Shown: positions 7,027-15,263 of the stretch, one piece after another | Position numbering within the stretch: the stretch's first letter is position 1 | Layout of the letters: every line of letters begins with the position of its first letter | Source: Effusibacillus dendaii | GTDB taxonomy: Bacteria; Bacillota; Bacilli; Tumebacillales; Effusibacillaceae | Length of the DNA: 64,000 nt | NCBI RefSeq assembly: GCF_015097055.1 | Contig: NZ_AP023366.1 | Span: 2,622,001-2,686,000 of the forward strand | Reading direction: 5' to 3' | Made by a program: the position numbers and the translations under genes | The notes under the pieces: generated by a model | The model's input: the letters and a program-made list of their open reading frames with translations, nothing else | Databases searched by the model: none | What the model was told of the DNA's origin: nothing

Positions 7027-8442
7027 TCACTTTTCATCCTGGGTGATAGGAAACAGCATGGTTACCGTCGTTCCTGTGCCCAACTTGCTTTCGATCCGAA
7101 TATCGCCATGGTAATGACTGACAAGCCGCTTCGCAATTGACAGTCCCAATCCGTTGCCGCCTTTTTCTCTGCTGCGTGACTTGTCCACCCGATAAAAACG
7201 ATCAAACACGTAAGGCAGATCGGATTCCGGAATCCCTTCTCCGAAATCACGGATTTGCAAGGAAAGAAAATGATTCGCACGTGAACCGTGAACCACAATT
7301 TTCTTTTCTTTATCCGAATATTTAACCGCATTGTCCAAGAGGATCAACAAAATTTGTGTCAAGTGATTCGGTTTGATTCGAATGGTGGCCGTTCCAATTG
7401 CCGATAGTTCACAATCAAAGGTAAAATCCTCATGCAAGAATTGCATGCTGTCAACCGTCCGTTGGATTATATCAACCGGCTGAATGGCGGGCACTTCGGA
7501 TAGAGAAGGCAATGAGTCTGATTTGCTCAAATCGAGCAGTTCCATCACGAGCAGTTTGAGCCGCTTCACTTCTTGAGTGGCAGAAGCGAGCGATTCTTCC
7601 AGAATATTAGGGTCGTTCTTTCCCCACCGATTGAGCAGGGAAAGATGACCTTCGATGATTGAGATGGGCGTCCGCAGCTCGTGAGAAGCGTCTTCCACAA
7701 ATCGTTTCTGCTGCAGAAATGAGCGTTCCAACCGATCCATCATTTCATTAAAAATCAGCGCCAGTTCAGACAATTCATCCCCGTTATCATGGAACTGTAC
7801 CCGCTCGCCCAAGCCGTTGTCCCGTATTTTCCTCATCGTAGCCGTTATGGTCTTGACCGGATTCACGAGCTGCCTGGCCAGCAGGTATCCACCGAAACCA
7901 CTGATGGCCACTGCTACACCGCCGCCGATCACCATAATGGCAAATGCCAATTCAACCAATTGATCAAAACTTTTCAAAGCCCAAACAATCTCCAGGGTTC
8001 CTGAGAAAGAAGCGCTCTGCAAGGGAATACGGCTTATGAGTAAGTTCCCATCATACTGTTCGGTCATTGCGGTTTGTGCGGATGTTGCAACCTGAGGCTT
8101 CACCTGTTCTGCAGAAAACTGATTGGATACGGTCAGCACGGGCTGGCCCTGATTGTCCAAAATCCGAATCATTTGATTCGGATCTGTCCGTATACTCAAA
8201 AACTCGCGGGTTTTATCAAGGTTACCCCGATTCAAAAGCGGGCCCTGTTTTGACAAATAGTTTAGAACTTCCGTCCGGACCTGTTCCATGCGAACTTGCT
8301 CTTGGTGGAACATCCAGTTGTTGACCACCAAATACTGAACGAAGTTGTATGCGATAAACAAAACAAAGAGCAGCAGGGAAGACCAGACAGTCAGTTTAAA
8401 TTGAATCGGCAGACGGGAGAGGTGTATTCGTAATCGGTTCAT
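7027..8442 (-). CDS. Membrane sensor histidine kinase (OmpR-type partner)
   Basis: 471 residues. Membrane helix at about 17-38, extracytoplasmic sensor of about 125 residues, second helix at 164-190, HAMP region to about 245, HisKA with the H-box FVEDASHELRTP (His254), then HATPase with N-box LLDNAVKYS and glycine boxes DFGEGIP and GNGLGLSIAKRL. All catalytic boxes are intact. It overlaps the response regulator gene by four bases. Overall layout resembles YkoH/ArlS-class kinases; the signal is not known. Confidence 0.9.
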   Translation of the reverse strand: MNRLRIHLSRLPIQFKLTVWSSLLLFVLFIAYNFVQYLVVNNWMFHQEQVRMEQVRTEVLNYLSKQGPLLNRGNLDKTREFLSIRTDPNQMIRILDNQGQPVLTVSNQFSAEQVKPQVATSAQTAMTEQYDGNLLISRIPLQSASFSGTLEIVWALKSFDQLVELAFAIMVIGGGVAVAISGFGGYLLARQLVNPVKTITATMRKIRDNGLGERVQFHDNGDELSELALIFNEMMDRLERSFLQQKRFVEDASHELRTPISIIEGHLSLLNRWGKNDPNILEESLASATQEVKRLKLLVMELLDLSKSDSLPSLSEVPAIQPVDIIQRTVDSMQFLHEDFTFDCELSAIGTATIRIKPNHLTQILLILLDNAVKYSDKEKKIVVHGSRANHFLSLQIRDFGEGIPESDLPYVFDRFYRVDKSRSREKGGNGLGLSIAKRLVSHYHGDIRIESKLGTGTTVTMLFPITQDEK

Positions 8443-9113
8443 GATTTCATCACATATCCGGCGCCCCTTATGGTTTGGATCAGACTGTCTTCGCCGGGGC
8501 GGTCAATTTTGTTTCGAAGATACCGCACATATACATCGACAATGTTGGTTTCCACCACCGACTCGTACCCCCATACGAGATCAAGCAGGATTTCTCGGGT
8601 GAGAACACGGTTGATATTTTTCAGAAAGGTGACGAGCAGGTCATATTCCCGTTTGGTTAGCTCGATCGGCGTATCGCCGCGCTTGACGCTGTGCGATTCT
8701 AGGTCCACGATCAAATCTTTCATTTGCAGGAAAGAAGCGGTGTGGCTTGGTTTTTCAATTCGGCGGCTGAGCGACCGCATTCTCGCCAATAACTCTTCAA
8801 TCGCAAACGGCTTTGGAATATAATCGTCTGCCCCGCTGTCCAATCCGGAAACCCGATCCATCACAGAGTCACGGGCTGTAAGCATAATAATGGGCGTATC
8901 CTTGACACTGCGGACTCGCCGGCAGATTTCCAGACCGTTTAAGCCGGGAAGCATCAGGTCAAGCAATATGAGGTCCCATTGGCCGTTCAGCGCTTTCTGC
9001 AAACCATCCCGACCTTCATAGGACAATGTCACCACAAATCCTTCATGCTGAAGTTCCAGCTCGATAAACCGGGCCAGATTTTTTTCATCTTCAATGACCA
9101 AAATGTTTTTCAT
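8439..9113 (-). CDS. OmpR/PhoB-family response regulator
   Basis: 224 residues from ATG 9113, selected because GGAGG lies five bases upstream and the receiver begins immediately (MKNILVIEDEK). Receiver: Asp9/Glu10 pair, phosphoacceptor Asp52 in LILLDLMLPG, Thr in IIMLTARD and Lys in IPKPF. The C-terminal winged helix ends with RYLRNKIDRPG and IQTIRGAGYVM. First gene of the two-component operon. Its leader carries a short hairpin repeat (9123-9149) that also occurs near 15.2 kb. Confidence 0.93.
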   Translation of the reverse strand: MKNILVIEDEKNLARFIELELQHEGFVVTLSYEGRDGLQKALNGQWDLILLDLMLPGLNGLEICRRVRSVKDTPIIMLTARDSVMDRVSGLDSGADDYIPKPFAIEELLARMRSLSRRIEKPSHTASFLQMKDLIVDLESHSVKRGDTPIELTKREYDLLVTFLKNINRVLTREILLDLVWGYESVVETNIVDVYVRYLRNKIDRPGEDSLIQTIRGAGYVMKS

Positions 9114-9122
9114 CGGTTCCTC

Positions 9123-9149
9123 CGCCAGAGGCTTGGCGAAAGCCAAGTT
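9123..9149. repeat. Short hairpin repeat, copy 1
   Basis: CGCCAGAGGCTTGGC then GAAAGCCAAGTT; CTTGGC and GCCAAG can pair. Nearly the same sequence is at 15201-15231. It lies in the leader of the response regulator gene. Confidence 0.55.
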
Positions 9150-9228
9150 TTCTTTATATTGTATCACCGGGAGTGAGAAAATCTCTGAGAGCCAGATGAA
9201 AATTCTCTCATTTTTCGACTAAGGGATA

Positions 9229-9272
9229 AGCAAAATCCCCCAGGGGCTGATAAGCCCATCCTGAGGGATTTC
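9229..9272 (-). terminator. Terminator of the NlpC/P60 gene
   Basis: AAATCCCCCAGG near 9233-9244 pairs with CCTGAGGGATTT near 9260-9271 around an inner GGGCTGATAAGCCC-like hairpin; on the minus strand it follows the stop at 9299 and ends in a short T-rich stretch. Confidence 0.75.
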
Positions 9273-9298
9273 ACGATTCTAAAAAACCCGTTTGCAGA

Positions 9299-9889
9299 TT
9301 AATACATTCGTTTGACCGAAGTGATATGGTTGTACCAGTAAGAACCTGGTTTCAGCGGCAGGTAGCCGACTTTCCCAAGTCCGCCGCCTTCCTGTATCAT
9401 CTGTCCGTTGCCCGCGTAAATCCCGACATGGCTTCCGTTGTTAAAAATGACAAGGTCGCCGACCTGCATCTGGCTTTTCGGGACAGGGTTCCCGACCGAA
9501 GATGCCTGTACTCTGGATGCTCCGCTCATTTTGTAGCCCAGTGCATGGTGATATACATAGGCGGTAAAGTTTGAGCAGTCAAATCCACTTCCCCCCCGGT
9601 CTTTGCTGGCTCCCCAGATATAAGGAGTACCCAGCTGGCTTCTTGCTACCATCAGTACCGCATTTGTTTTGTCCTGCCGCGTTGCGTCGAGCGGCGCTTG
9701 TGGTTGAACCGACTGGTCATATGTGACACCCGGCGGCAGATTGAATGATGCCGACCGGGTTGCCGCCGTATGGCTAGTCACTGCTCCCTGGTGCGTCGCC
9801 ATATGGCGCGTAGCCGCAAAAGACGGACTGACAAACGCTGCGCTAAGCATTCCGATGGCCAACAAAGAAACAACTTTCTTTTTAAACAT
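9299..9889 (-). CDS. Secreted NlpC/P60 peptidoglycan endopeptidase
   Basis: 196 residues. Signal peptide 1-25 (cleavage after SFAA), a linker of about 50 residues, then one NlpC/P60 domain: ARSQLGTPYIWGAS, catalytic Cys105 in GFDCSNFTAYVY, VGDLVIFNNGSHVGIYAG with catalytic His154, and a C-terminal polar residue in the YNHIT region. These enzymes cut gamma-D-Glu-diaminopimelate bonds in stem peptides. GGGAGG precedes the ATG. The preceding leader carries a c-di-AMP riboswitch, as in many Bacillota wall hydrolases, so expression should fall when c-di-AMP is high. Confidence 0.9.
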   Translation of the reverse strand: MFKKKVVSLLAIGMLSAAFVSPSFAATRHMATHQGAVTSHTAATRSASFNLPPGVTYDQSVQPQAPLDATRQDKTNAVLMVARSQLGTPYIWGASKDRGGSGFDCSNFTAYVYHHALGYKMSGASRVQASSVGNPVPKSQMQVGDLVIFNNGSHVGIYAGNGQMIQEGGGLGKVGYLPLKPGSYWYNHITSVKRMY

Positions 9890-9902
9890 GAAATACCTCC
9901 CT

Positions 9903-10060
9903 TGTGAAGCCTGCGAGGTTAGCTGACGGGTTCGGATAGAAGGGATTTACCCGACCAAAATTGGTTTCACCCCGGATAACTGGTTCCCCCGCGCCCGATT
10001 TCTGGGCTTCGGCTGTTGTGACAACCTTACCATAGTTTCCAACCGGATTTCAGCCTGTAA
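9903..10060 (-). promoter_or_regulatory. c-di-AMP (ydaO/yuaA-type) riboswitch
   Basis: Read on the minus strand, the leader contains the conserved blocks of this class in the right order: GGGGGAACCA, GGGGTGAA, then CCGAACCCGTCAGCTAACCT followed by CGCAGGC, ending just before the ribosome binding site of the NlpC/P60 gene. The class binds c-di-AMP and usually acts as an OFF switch for wall hydrolases and potassium transport. Boundaries are approximate; a covariance-model search would fix them. Confidence 0.88.
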
Positions 10061-10084
10061 ATTCTGGTAAACTGCTGCAAAGCC

Positions 10085-10111
10085 AGTAAAAAAGCCGCCT
10101 CACGGCGGGCA
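10085..10111 (-). terminator. Terminator of the deacetylase operon
   Basis: On the minus strand GCCCGCCGTGAGGCGGC is followed by six T residues (10087-10110). It closes the operon whose last gene stops at 10185. Confidence 0.85.
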
Positions 10112-10117
10112 CGTAAC

Positions 10118-10181
10118 TTACAAACAATTTTGGTAGATTTCTATTTTCTCCAAATTAATGTAAACTGTCCACCCAAGAGAA
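10118..10181 (-). pseudogene. Remnant of a second retropepsin-like gene (C-terminal end only)
   Basis: Minus-strand translation gives GLDILLGGQFTLI and, after a small frame change, LEKIEIYQNCL and a stop. This mirrors the end of the retropepsin-like gene near 0.5 kb (GLDILLSGRFIIDLANMEIY). At DNA level the GTCCAC...AAGAGAAT.TCTAA core is shared by both places. Only about 20 codons remain, and the deacetylase stop codon falls inside its first codons. Confidence 0.55.
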
Positions 10182-10184
10182 TAT

Positions 10185-11486
10185 CTAACCCATTTTTGAA
10201 TATTTTTCCCGCAACTCTTTAGTGGAGATGACGATCAATTTGGGAATTAATAACTCTTTTTTCGTTTGAATCCGTTGCTTTCCTTGCGGGTGCATCACAT
10301 ACAGCAAGATCTTTAAATAGATGCGGGTGGCGAACGTAAACACCCCTTTTGGCAGATCAAGAATCCGGAAGCCAAACTGATCGGGTCCCCGGTTGATCAA
10401 AGAAATGCCGTAAAATCCCTTTACATCTTGAAAGCGCGGGTGTTTTAACAATTGAGCTGCTTTCGGCATCACCTGTTCCGTCAGGCGCACCAAGCGAATC
10501 GCCAACTGCAACGGGGAACGGGCATGCGCCCCATATTTAAAGAGAATCTCGTTGTTTAAATGAAGCTCCGCCACACGGTCCCCCGTATGAATTTCTTCCC
10601 CGTTTTCAAAGCGGATGGTCTGTCCGCGATACGTGCGAACCCGTACCTTCAACAGTGGATTGGACGGATCAATCGGCTGCAGATGAAAGCATTTATCAAA
10701 AAGCCTTTCCCACTTCATCCAGACGGAGACAAGGAGCCGTTTTGGGTAACTGAGCGCCAGTCGGCCGGGTGACAGGCGGCCAGGCGCTTTTATCATTTCG
10801 TCAATGCGAACCGGGACAAACCCTTTTGAGAGGATTTGCGGCAACACCTGTTGGAGGGCCGACAGCATCTGTTCCGGTGCGTCATGGTCGGCTCCAGGTG
10901 TACTTCCGCAATCATGCAAAAGGATCACGGAGCCGTCCGTGATTCCAGTCAGCAATTTGTTTTTGATCGATTCAGAACCTGTTTTTCGGCTCCAGTCATA
11001 AGTCAGAAGCGACCATAACACAATCCGGCAGTGTTGTCGCAAAGTGAAATCGAACAGGTTCAACATGCCCCAGGGCGGCCGATAGTAAACAGGCCGCAGC
11101 CCCGTAATCCGCTCAATCGTGTCGGCCGTTGTGCGGACCTGTTTGCGTACTTGCCAGGGAGTCAGCAACCAGTTTGATTGGTGTTTCTCGTTATGAATTC
11201 CGATCAGATGACCTTCCCGGTGGATTCTTTCAATGATTTCCGGATAGCGGGCTGCTTTCTCGCCCACGACAAAAAAGCTGGCCTGCACATGGTGTTCCTT
11301 CAAAAGATCAAGCAGCATCGGTGTATATTGAGGATGCGGCCCATCGTCGAACGTAAATGCCACGGTGCGTCCGTTTTTGGTTCGTTTGCGAAAACGGATG
11401 AAATTGCAGGATCGAACAAGTACAGTCGGGATCGGCCCGTATAGTAGAAACATAAGGACGAGTCCACTTACAAATAGACCTGTCAT
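10185..11486 (-). CDS. Membrane-anchored NodB polysaccharide deacetylase with YkoP-like C-terminal domain
   Basis: 433 residues. N-terminal membrane helix (residues 2-22), then a NodB domain with all motifs: TFDDGPHP (about 44-51), metal-binding HNEKH, RPPWG, a W/D-rich motif 4 and VILLHDCG. The last 190 residues (from about 240) form a second domain similar to Bacillus YkoP. NodB enzymes remove N- or O-acetyl groups from peptidoglycan or glycans outside the cell. It is the last gene of an operon with two UgtP-like glycosyltransferases and an MFS protein, so a wall or glycolipid substrate is likely. Confidence 0.85.
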   Translation of the reverse strand: MTGLFVSGLVLMFLLYGPIPTVLVRSCNFIRFRKRTKNGRTVAFTFDDGPHPQYTPMLLDLLKEHHVQASFFVVGEKAARYPEIIERIHREGHLIGIHNEKHQSNWLLTPWQVRKQVRTTADTIERITGLRPVYYRPPWGMLNLFDFTLRQHCRIVLWSLLTYDWSRKTGSESIKNKLLTGITDGSVILLHDCGSTPGADHDAPEQMLSALQQVLPQILSKGFVPVRIDEMIKAPGRLSPGRLALSYPKRLLVSVWMKWERLFDKCFHLQPIDPSNPLLKVRVRTYRGQTIRFENGEEIHTGDRVAELHLNNEILFKYGAHARSPLQLAIRLVRLTEQVMPKAAQLLKHPRFQDVKGFYGISLINRGPDQFGFRILDLPKGVFTFATRIYLKILLYVMHPQGKQRIQTKKELLIPKLIVISTKELREKYSKMG

Positions 11487-11504
11487 CCGATTCTCCTCCC
11501 CGTA

Positions 11505-12644
11505 TTAGGGTTTCGGCGGCAACAGACGTTGAAACGGGTACAGCAGATAGAAAATAGAGATGCCTAACAGCAATACGGCGCTGATTGCGATCGTTGCCGA
11601 TTCATACAGCCAGTCAGCGATCCAACCGCCAATCACTGGCCCGAACATGACGCCGATTCCTTCCACGCTGGAAAAAATCCCCCATCCAACGCCTTGCTGG
11701 TCATCCGGTACATGATAGGATAAAAGGGCGTTCCAGGCAGGGAGTACAGCCGAATAGGACAATCCCATTACGGCGGCCAGAAAGAGCGCCTGATTTAATT
11801 GGGAGACGAACAGCAGTGCGTACAGGGAGAAAGCTAACAGACCAAAACCCAGAACCAGAAACCATTTTTTATTGAATCGGTCAGACAGCTTTCCCATCGG
11901 GATTAATCCTGCGACTGCAAAAACACCCCCTGCAATCATTGTATAGGAATACGTAGCATGAGAAAAGCCGAGAACTTTTGTTGTAAATGTAGGCATGACG
12001 GGAACCAGCATGCCGGCTGCCGCTGTCTGCAGAACCATGCCGGGCAGCAGAGGTTTTAATTTTTTCAGGCGGTCCCAGAGACGTTTCAACTGTTGCCCAA
12101 ACGAGGGTGTGTCTCCTGTTGAAATCCGTTCGTCAGAAAGACGGAATGAAATCAGCCAGGCGATGAGCCAGAGACCGATTAGGACAAATAAGGAAAGCGA
12201 GTAACTATAATCTATGAGAAAATTAATAGCTACCGGCCCCGCACCCAGGCCAATTAACCATAACGTATAGAGCATCCCCATTCTGGTTGCCCGCTCGTTC
12301 TGCCTGACCTGGCTGAGACAGACGATCCAGATGGGAGAAGCCCCGATTCCAAACAAGGCAGAGGACAGTATTAGAATCCAGGCAAGATGTGCGTACTGTG
12401 TGGCAAATAAACCGATTGCCGACAGGAGTAATCCTGCGAACACAATCGTCCGCGCCGAAAAACGGTCGAGCAGGTAGCCGATCCAAATTTTAAAAACCGT
12501 GTCTGTCAGGTAATGAGCTGTTATAGCCGTACCGGCAATTGATATGGGCAATCCGAGCTCATCCACCGAATAGGTCGGCAGAAAGGCGATCAGATAGGCG
12601 CCGCGTACAAATTCAACGAGAAACAGAATGATCGTGATACTCAT
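11505..12644 (-). CDS. MFS transporter, possible glycolipid flippase (LtaA-like by context)
   Basis: 379 residues with about 12 membrane helices and MFS motif A-like loops (GYLLDRFSART near 60, GKLSDRFNKKW in the second half). ATG 12644 is preferred because GGAAAGG lies eight bases upstream; a TTG at 12650 is possible. In Staphylococcus an MFS protein (LtaA) flips the diglucosyl-diacylglycerol made by the UgtP-type enzyme for lipoteichoic acid anchoring. The position directly after two UgtP-like genes suggests the same role here, but family membership alone would also fit a drug exporter. Confidence 0.75.
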   Translation of the reverse strand: MSITIILFLVEFVRGAYLIAFLPTYSVDELGLPISIAGTAITAHYLTDTVFKIWIGYLLDRFSARTIVFAGLLLSAIGLFATQYAHLAWILILSSALFGIGASPIWIVCLSQVRQNERATRMGMLYTLWLIGLGAGPVAINFLIDYSYSLSLFVLIGLWLIAWLISFRLSDERISTGDTPSFGQQLKRLWDRLKKLKPLLPGMVLQTAAAGMLVPVMPTFTTKVLGFSHATYSYTMIAGGVFAVAGLIPMGKLSDRFNKKWFLVLGFGLLAFSLYALLFVSQLNQALFLAAVMGLSYSAVLPAWNALLSYHVPDDQQGVGWGIFSSVEGIGVMFGPVIGGWIADWLYESATIAISAVLLLGISIFYLLYPFQRLLPPKP

Positions 12645-12646
12645 AA

Positions 12647-13762
12647 TCAACGCCTTTCCATCATTTGCAAGATATCTTCCACTACGGACTGACTGGCGTT
12701 CCGTTTCTGAAGCTGTCTGGCAGCCGCTTTCATTTCAGATAAAAGCTGTGTATCGGATAATAAAACTGGCAGTTTATTCCGGGCTTCCGATATGTTTTGA
12801 ATAATGCAGGCGGCTCCTTTTTGGGACAAATACTCCGCGTTATCGCGTTCTTGCCCTGGAACCGGTTGAAAAATAATGACCGGTACACTGACCGCCATCG
12901 CTTCCGCCAGGGTGACGCCGCCTGCTTTTGTAAAAATGCAGGTCGAGATTTGCATGAGTTCATGTATTTGATCCGTAAACCCGAACAGGTATACGAAAGG
13001 GTGCTTCGCATAACGGTTCCTGAGATGCTCCAGCAGGCTGCGGTTCTTACCGCATACCACTATGATTTGCAAATCCCTGATTTGTATGATTGTCTCGATC
13101 ACAGTTTCCAGGTCCTGCATCACACCGTAGGCCCCGGCCAGCAGGAGGATCGTCTTTTTGGCGGGGGCCAAACCGTATTTTTGGTAAATCATGTTAGGGT
13201 CCGCAATGGACGTGAATGCCTTGCGCAGCGGGATACCGCTTACATAAATCTTATCGGACGGTATCCCGCGATCCATGATCTTCTGCCGTAAATCATCTGT
13301 TGCTGTGTAAAATCGGTCGATGCCCGAATGCAGCCAGCGTTGGTGCAGGGAGAAATCGGTGATCACCGTGTAAAGATAAAGCGGGAAGCCGAGTCGGTCC
13401 CGCATGGCGGCCAACGTTTGAATCGGAAACGTATGAATTACAGCATCCGGGCGTTCGTTATGAATTACATGTTGCAATTTCCGCTTGCCAAATAACCGCA
13501 ACCATTTAAAAAAAAGTGCGTCGTAGGGCAGGTCTTTCGTTCTGTCATAGACCTCTCCATAGAGGGATGGGGCAAGCGTATAGCTTTTCAAGTAAGCAAG
13601 ACGCACCCAGGCATTAATCCATGGATGCGCCTCCCCGAATAAATCCACTACGGTTACCGATGCGATTCCTTTTTCCTGAAATTCGGCCTGTAATGCGTGT
13701 GATACTTGCGAGTGCCCGTCACCGTAACTGGATGACAGAATCAATATGCGAGAATCATTCAT
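12647..13762 (-). CDS. UgtP/MGDG-synthase-family glycosyltransferase, second copy
   Basis: 371 residues from ATG 13762, which overlaps the preceding stop (ATGA). Start motif RILILSSSYGDGHSQVSHAL matches the N-terminal acceptor-binding domain of MGDG-synthase/UgtP (GT28) enzymes. The C-terminal donor domain has LLLAGAYGVM, IIVVCGKNRSLLEHL, VYLFGFTDQIHELM and the sugar-nucleotide motif TKAGGVTLAEAMA with PVPGQERDNAEYL. Likely transfers glucose or galactose from UDP-sugar to diacylglycerol or a glycolipid at the membrane. Paralogue of the next gene. Confidence 0.85.
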   Translation of the reverse strand: MNDSRILILSSSYGDGHSQVSHALQAEFQEKGIASVTVVDLFGEAHPWINAWVRLAYLKSYTLAPSLYGEVYDRTKDLPYDALFFKWLRLFGKRKLQHVIHNERPDAVIHTFPIQTLAAMRDRLGFPLYLYTVITDFSLHQRWLHSGIDRFYTATDDLRQKIMDRGIPSDKIYVSGIPLRKAFTSIADPNMIYQKYGLAPAKKTILLLAGAYGVMQDLETVIETIIQIRDLQIIVVCGKNRSLLEHLRNRYAKHPFVYLFGFTDQIHELMQISTCIFTKAGGVTLAEAMAVSVPVIIFQPVPGQERDNAEYLSQKGAACIIQNISEARNKLPVLLSDTQLLSEMKAAARQLQKRNASQSVVEDILQMMERR

Positions 13763-14940
13763 AGTTGTGCAATCCATTCCTGATTCGAATAGTATGGAGT
13801 CTGCGGTCTGCGTGCGACCTGCAGGATGATGTCTGCTGCATCGAATGCTGACCGTTTCGTGTTGAAGCGGAGAGCATTTTGTTCCATTTTCCAAAGCATT
13901 TGCGGGTTACTGAGAATATGCGCCAGTTTTTCCAACAGATCACGATCATCTGCTGCTTCGGTGGCGACTCCCGCTTTCAGAAAGAACTTGGCATTGTCCC
14001 GTTCCTGTCCCGGCAGCGACTTGTAAAACAGCATCGGAAGTTGCTGGGCAACGGCTTCCGAAGTAGTTAATCCGCCTGCTTTTGTGATTAACAGGTCGGA
14101 TGCGTTCATTAACTCATGAACATAATCGATGTAACCCGTGAGAATCACCCGATGTCTGGAGGCGGGAAGCTGTTCCTCCAAACGATGAAGCAATTTTTGA
14201 TTGTGTCCGCATACGATAATCAGTTGAATGTTATGCGGAAGATGGTTAAAGGATGCCAGGTCGATCAAACCTTCACCCAAAATTCCAACTCCGCCGCCCA
14301 TCATAAGCACAGTGGGCAAGTTGGGATCCAGACCGAGTTTTTCCCGGATCGTTTTCTTAGGCTGTAATCGCGAGAATTCAGGCCGAATCGGAATGCCCGT
14401 AACCGAGATATTGGACGGCTCGACTCCGGAGCGGATCAAGGCTCGGCGAACCGGTTCAGAACCTACGATGTACTGATCCGTAAACGGGTGGATCCAGTAA
14501 CTATGATCCGTATGGTCGGTAATGACCGTTACAGTCGGCAGATCGATCAACCCCTGTTCTTTAAGCAGAGATACGGCTGCGGCTGCCAGGGGGAACGTGC
14601 TGACGATGACAGATGGCCTCACTGCTTCAATCATCCGCACCATTCGGCGAATACTGAGCAGGTTGAACGTTTTCAGTATGGCGGACGAATGAACGCCGCG
14701 TGTTTTTTGAAACAGGTATCCGTAGACTGAAGGGAATTTCTGGACACCGCGCAGAAACACATAACGACTGATCGGATAGACGTAAGGGTGGAACCAACGC
14801 ATGAAATCCAACATAATCGGTTTGTGATCCGGATTTCCCAAGCGAATCGCCTCCCGTAGGGCGGCTGCTGCCTGCTGGTGACCGTCTCCATAATTCGAGG
14901 ACAGTAGCAGAATTCTTTTACTCGACAAAGAATCTGTCAT
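13759..14940 (-). CDS. UgtP/MGDG-synthase-family glycosyltransferase, first copy
   Basis: 393 residues, first gene of the operon, with a GGGAGGAGAGG ribosome binding site. N-terminal motif RILLLSSNYGDGHQQAAAAL; donor domain with LMMGGGVGILGEGL, LIIVCGHNQKLLHRL, GYIDYVHELMNASDLLITKA and SLPGQERDNAKFF. UDP-sugar:diacylglycerol glycosyltransferase is the likely activity. Two different copies in tandem could act in sequence to build a diglycosyl lipid. A sigma-A-like promoter lies 25-54 bases upstream of the start. Confidence 0.87.
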   Translation of the reverse strand: MTDSLSSKRILLLSSNYGDGHQQAAAALREAIRLGNPDHKPIMLDFMRWFHPYVYPISRYVFLRGVQKFPSVYGYLFQKTRGVHSSAILKTFNLLSIRRMVRMIEAVRPSVIVSTFPLAAAAVSLLKEQGLIDLPTVTVITDHTDHSYWIHPFTDQYIVGSEPVRRALIRSGVEPSNISVTGIPIRPEFSRLQPKKTIREKLGLDPNLPTVLMMGGGVGILGEGLIDLASFNHLPHNIQLIIVCGHNQKLLHRLEEQLPASRHRVILTGYIDYVHELMNASDLLITKAGGLTTSEAVAQQLPMLFYKSLPGQERDNAKFFLKAGVATEAADDRDLLEKLAHILSNPQMLWKMEQNALRFNTKRSAFDAADIILQVARRPQTPYYSNQEWIAQL

Positions 14941-14964
14941 AACCCTCTCCTCCCTGTTACTTCT

Positions 14965-14994
14965 ATGCTACCAAATTTTCACATCAAATTTCAA
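14965..14994 (-). promoter_or_regulatory. Promoter of the glycolipid/deacetylase operon
   Basis: Minus strand: TTGAAA (14989-14994), 18-base spacer, TAGCAT (14965-14970), followed by the GGGAGG site and ATG at 14940. Confidence 0.55.
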
Positions 14995-15056
14995 AACGAT
15001 TGTATGAAACATGATACGGGAACTTTGCACGTTTGATGTCACATTCAGGGCAAAGC

Positions 15057-15087
15057 TTGACACACTATTAGTATAAAAAACTATTAT
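15057..15087 (+). promoter_or_regulatory. Candidate promoter of the decayed SLH gene
   Basis: TTGACA at 15057-15062 and TATTAT at 15082-15087 with a long 19-base spacer. The region down to 15263 holds a possible stem (AGTTTCC/GGAAACT, about 15140-15190) and the second hairpin repeat, but no intact gene. Confidence 0.4.
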
Positions 15088-15200
15088 GAAGCTTTTATTA
15101 ATTTTGAATGAGAGAATCATGTGAGGGGGTACGGACACAAGTTTCCAGAGATTTCCGAAACCATGTAGCGTGGGGGAGAAGGGAAACTAAGGCACGCCTA

Positions 15201-15231
15201 CGCCAGAGGCTTGGCTTGGCGAAGCCAAGTT
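15201..15231. repeat. Short hairpin repeat, copy 2
   Basis: CGCCAGAGGCTTGGC, a TTGGC duplication, then GAAGCCAAGTT. CTTGGCGAAGCCAAG is a perfect hairpin. Matches the copy at 9123-9149. Confidence 0.55.
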
Positions 15232-15263
15232 ACATAAGATGCAAAGGAGAGTGGGAGCGATGA

